Origin: Candidatus Bathyarchaeota archaeon
Lineage (GTDB): Archaea; Thermoproteota; Bathyarchaeia; TCS64
Length of the DNA stretch: 6,926 nt
Direction: 5' to 3'
NCBI GenBank assembly: GCA_030601645.1
Contig: JAUWBQ010000094.1
Coordinates: forward strand, 1-6,926
In this document: piece by piece, positions 6,246 through 6,926 of the stretch
Numbering within the stretch: the stretch's first letter is position 1
Layout: each line of letters starts with the position of its first letter
Position numbers and translations under genes: made by a program
The notes under the pieces: model-generated
Database searches by the model: none
Told to the model about the DNA's origin: nothing
The model's input: only the letters and a program-made list of their open reading frames with translations

Positions 6246-6416
6246 ATGAATGTATACCAGGGTTGCAGCCATGCCCTTATATACCAGAGAGCGGGAATCT
6301 CTGGCGCTGGAGCTGTGGGTGATGCCGAACTCAAACACAGAGACCTCCTAGCCTTGATCCAGAAGTACGGGATGTACCCGGGGGAGAGGCGGGGGGGAGA
6401 GAAAGAAGATTCCTAG
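6246..6416 (+). CDS. Possible small protein of 56 (or 33) residues, unknown
   Basis: The frame is open from ATG 6246 to TAG 6414-6416. An inner GTG at 6315 gives a 33-residue product whose core 'ELKHRDLLALIQKYGMYPG' reads like a helix followed by a Gly/Arg/Glu-rich charged tail. A TATA-like TTATATA at 6277-6283 sits 32 nt before the GTG, which fits a short-leader transcript and argues for the shorter version. There is no Shine-Dalgarno at either start and no recognisable family. It is the only candidate gene in this spacer and may be spurious. Confidence 0.25.
   Translation: MNVYQGCSHALIYQRAGISGAGAVGDAELKHRDLLALIQKYGMYPGERRGGEKEDS
6277..6283 (+). promoter_or_regulatory. TATA-like box in the spacer
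   Basis: TTATATA stands out in a GC-balanced region and would place a transcription start near 6305-6310, just after the hairpin at 6284-6304 and just before the GTG at 6315. The surrounding TATACCAG octamer occurs twice (6253-6260 and 6280-6287), 27 bp apart. Its function is inferred from composition only. Confidence 0.3.
6284..6304 (+). repeat. 7-bp perfect inverted repeat (hairpin)
   Basis: CCAGAGA at 6284-6290 pairs perfectly with TCTCTGG at 6298-6304 around a 7-nt loop GCGGGAA. It adjoins the TATA-like box and has no following T-run, so it is more likely an operator or a structured RNA element than a terminator. Confidence 0.45.
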
Positions 6417-6504
6417 AAGCGTGGATGCGAAAAGTCGCAGCTGGGCTTTGACTCTACGTTTTAGATCATGTCCCACCAGGATTCTCCGCCTAGACTGGGT
6501 TCTT

Positions 6505-6926
6505 CTATTGTGCCTTGGGCTGGACCGCCTCGGCCTCTTCAGCCCTTGCCTCCTTGAAGGCCAGCGCGATCACTATCGACAAGGCGACCAAAGCGGCGGA
6601 GGCGAGGAACGGGCTCCTAAACCCCACGCCGCTGTAGAGATACACCGCCAACACTGGCGCCACGGTGCTCCCAAGCCGCATGCTCATCATCCTGACCCCC
6701 AGCGCCGAGCCCATCAGCTCCGATGGAATGAAGTCGGCCAGCAGCGCCAGGCTCGACGGCCAGGTCATGCTCCGCAACCCGCTCACCGCCGCGTAGAGGA
6801 CCAATAGGACCAGCCAGTCATCCACGAACAGCCAGGCCCCCAGCAGAAGGGGAATGGGCAGCAGGCTCAGAACCAGGACCTTCTTCCGCCCGTAGCGATC
6901 CGCCAGCCGCCCGCTGGGGATCTGGA
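6505..6926 (-). CDS. MFS transporter, C-terminal part (5' end outside window)
   Basis: On the minus strand the frame is open from the window edge to TAG (6505-6507), giving about 139 residues. It begins with the major facilitator motif A, 'PSGRLADRYGRKKVL', the loop with the conserved G-x-LADR-x-GRK pattern. Since four hydrophobic helices follow (about 'VLSLLPIPLLLGAWLF', 'WLVLLVLYAAVSGLR', 'GSTVAPVLAVYLYSG', 'FLASAALVALSIVIALAF'), this is most likely the motif A copy between helices 8 and 9 and the window holds helices 9-12. A charged tail 'KEARAEEAEAV' ends the protein in the cytoplasm. The GTG at 6825 is internal, not the start. It is an integral membrane secondary transporter; substrate cannot be told. 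It converges on the sensor operon across a 549-bp spacer and seems functionally separate. Confidence 0.88.
   Translation of the reverse strand, partial: QIPSGRLADRYGRKKVLVLSLLPIPLLLGAWLFVDDWLVLLVLYAAVSGLRSMTWPSSLALLADFIPSELMGSALGVRMMSMRLGSTVAPVLAVYLYSGVGFRSPFLASAALVALSIVIALAFKEARAEEAEAVQPKAQ

Larger units (their letters stand above)
5956..6504. other. 549-bp spacer without a convincing gene
   Basis: The spacer separates the sensor gene from the convergent MFS gene. It holds a TTACGTAA palindrome at 6060-6067 beside 'AAATATAG', a 5-bp hairpin TGGGC/GCCCA at 6076-6090, a TATA-like box at 6277-6283, a 7-bp hairpin at 6284-6304, a short possible ORF at 6246-6416, and a 5-bp hairpin TGCGA/TCGCA at 6426-6439 that could lie in the 3' end of the MFS transcript. 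No tRNA, rRNA or recognisable conserved RNA was seen, and no poly-T terminator follows the sensor gene. Confidence 0.6.

Noticed and set aside
6284..6304. Intrinsic terminator
   Set aside because: The hairpin is not followed by a T-run on either strand, and it is over 300 nt from either neighbouring stop on the sensor side.
6150..6338. 62-codon minus-strand open frame in the spacer
   Set aside because: No promoter, ribosome binding site, hydrophobic pattern or recognisable motif, and the composition is mixed; probably chance.

Overview
The window looks archaeal. Arg is mostly AGG/AGA, ATA is common for Ile, two or three genes seem to start at TTG, and the AT-rich spacers hold TATA-like boxes (about 1654-1663, 6277-6283) rather than sigma-type -35/-10 pairs. 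The recognisable families also fit: a FilR1/TrmB-like regulator tail, two KaiC/RadA-superfamily ATPases and a V4R domain. GC-rich coding next to AT-rich spacers suggests an uncultured lineage (Bathyarchaeia-like or another Thermoproteota/Euryarchaeota group). That placement is inference only.

Layout: (1) 1-246, 3' end of a probable transcription regulator. (2) 350-784 (+), a small three-helix membrane protein of unknown family, convergent with (3) 781-1482 (-), a single-domain KaiC-like ATPase; both genes end inside the same palindromic CTAG. (4) An AT-rich divergent promoter region, 1483-1686. (5) 1687-2400 (+), a second, more divergent KaiC-like ATPase. (6) 2535-3887 (+), a membrane-anchored extracellular solute-binding protein (SBP) of the sugar-binding type. 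(7) 3902-5955 (+), 14 nt downstream, a gene that reads as one long protein only if a single-base frameshift near 4541-4555 is repaired: signal peptide, Fe3+/AfuA-type SBP domain, helical stalk, one transmembrane helix, and a cytoplasmic V4R ligand-binding domain. (8) 5956-6504, a spacer with a TATA-like box, a good 7-bp hairpin and a possible small ORF. (9) 6505-6926 (-), the C-terminal third of an MFS transporter running off the window.

The most interesting unit is 2535-5955. It has two SBP-type proteins, no permease or ABC ATPase in the window, and the second SBP is wired through a membrane helix to an intracellular V4R domain. This looks more like transmembrane ligand sensing than transport. 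The nearby KaiC-like ATPases could be partners of the sensor, but only proximity supports that.
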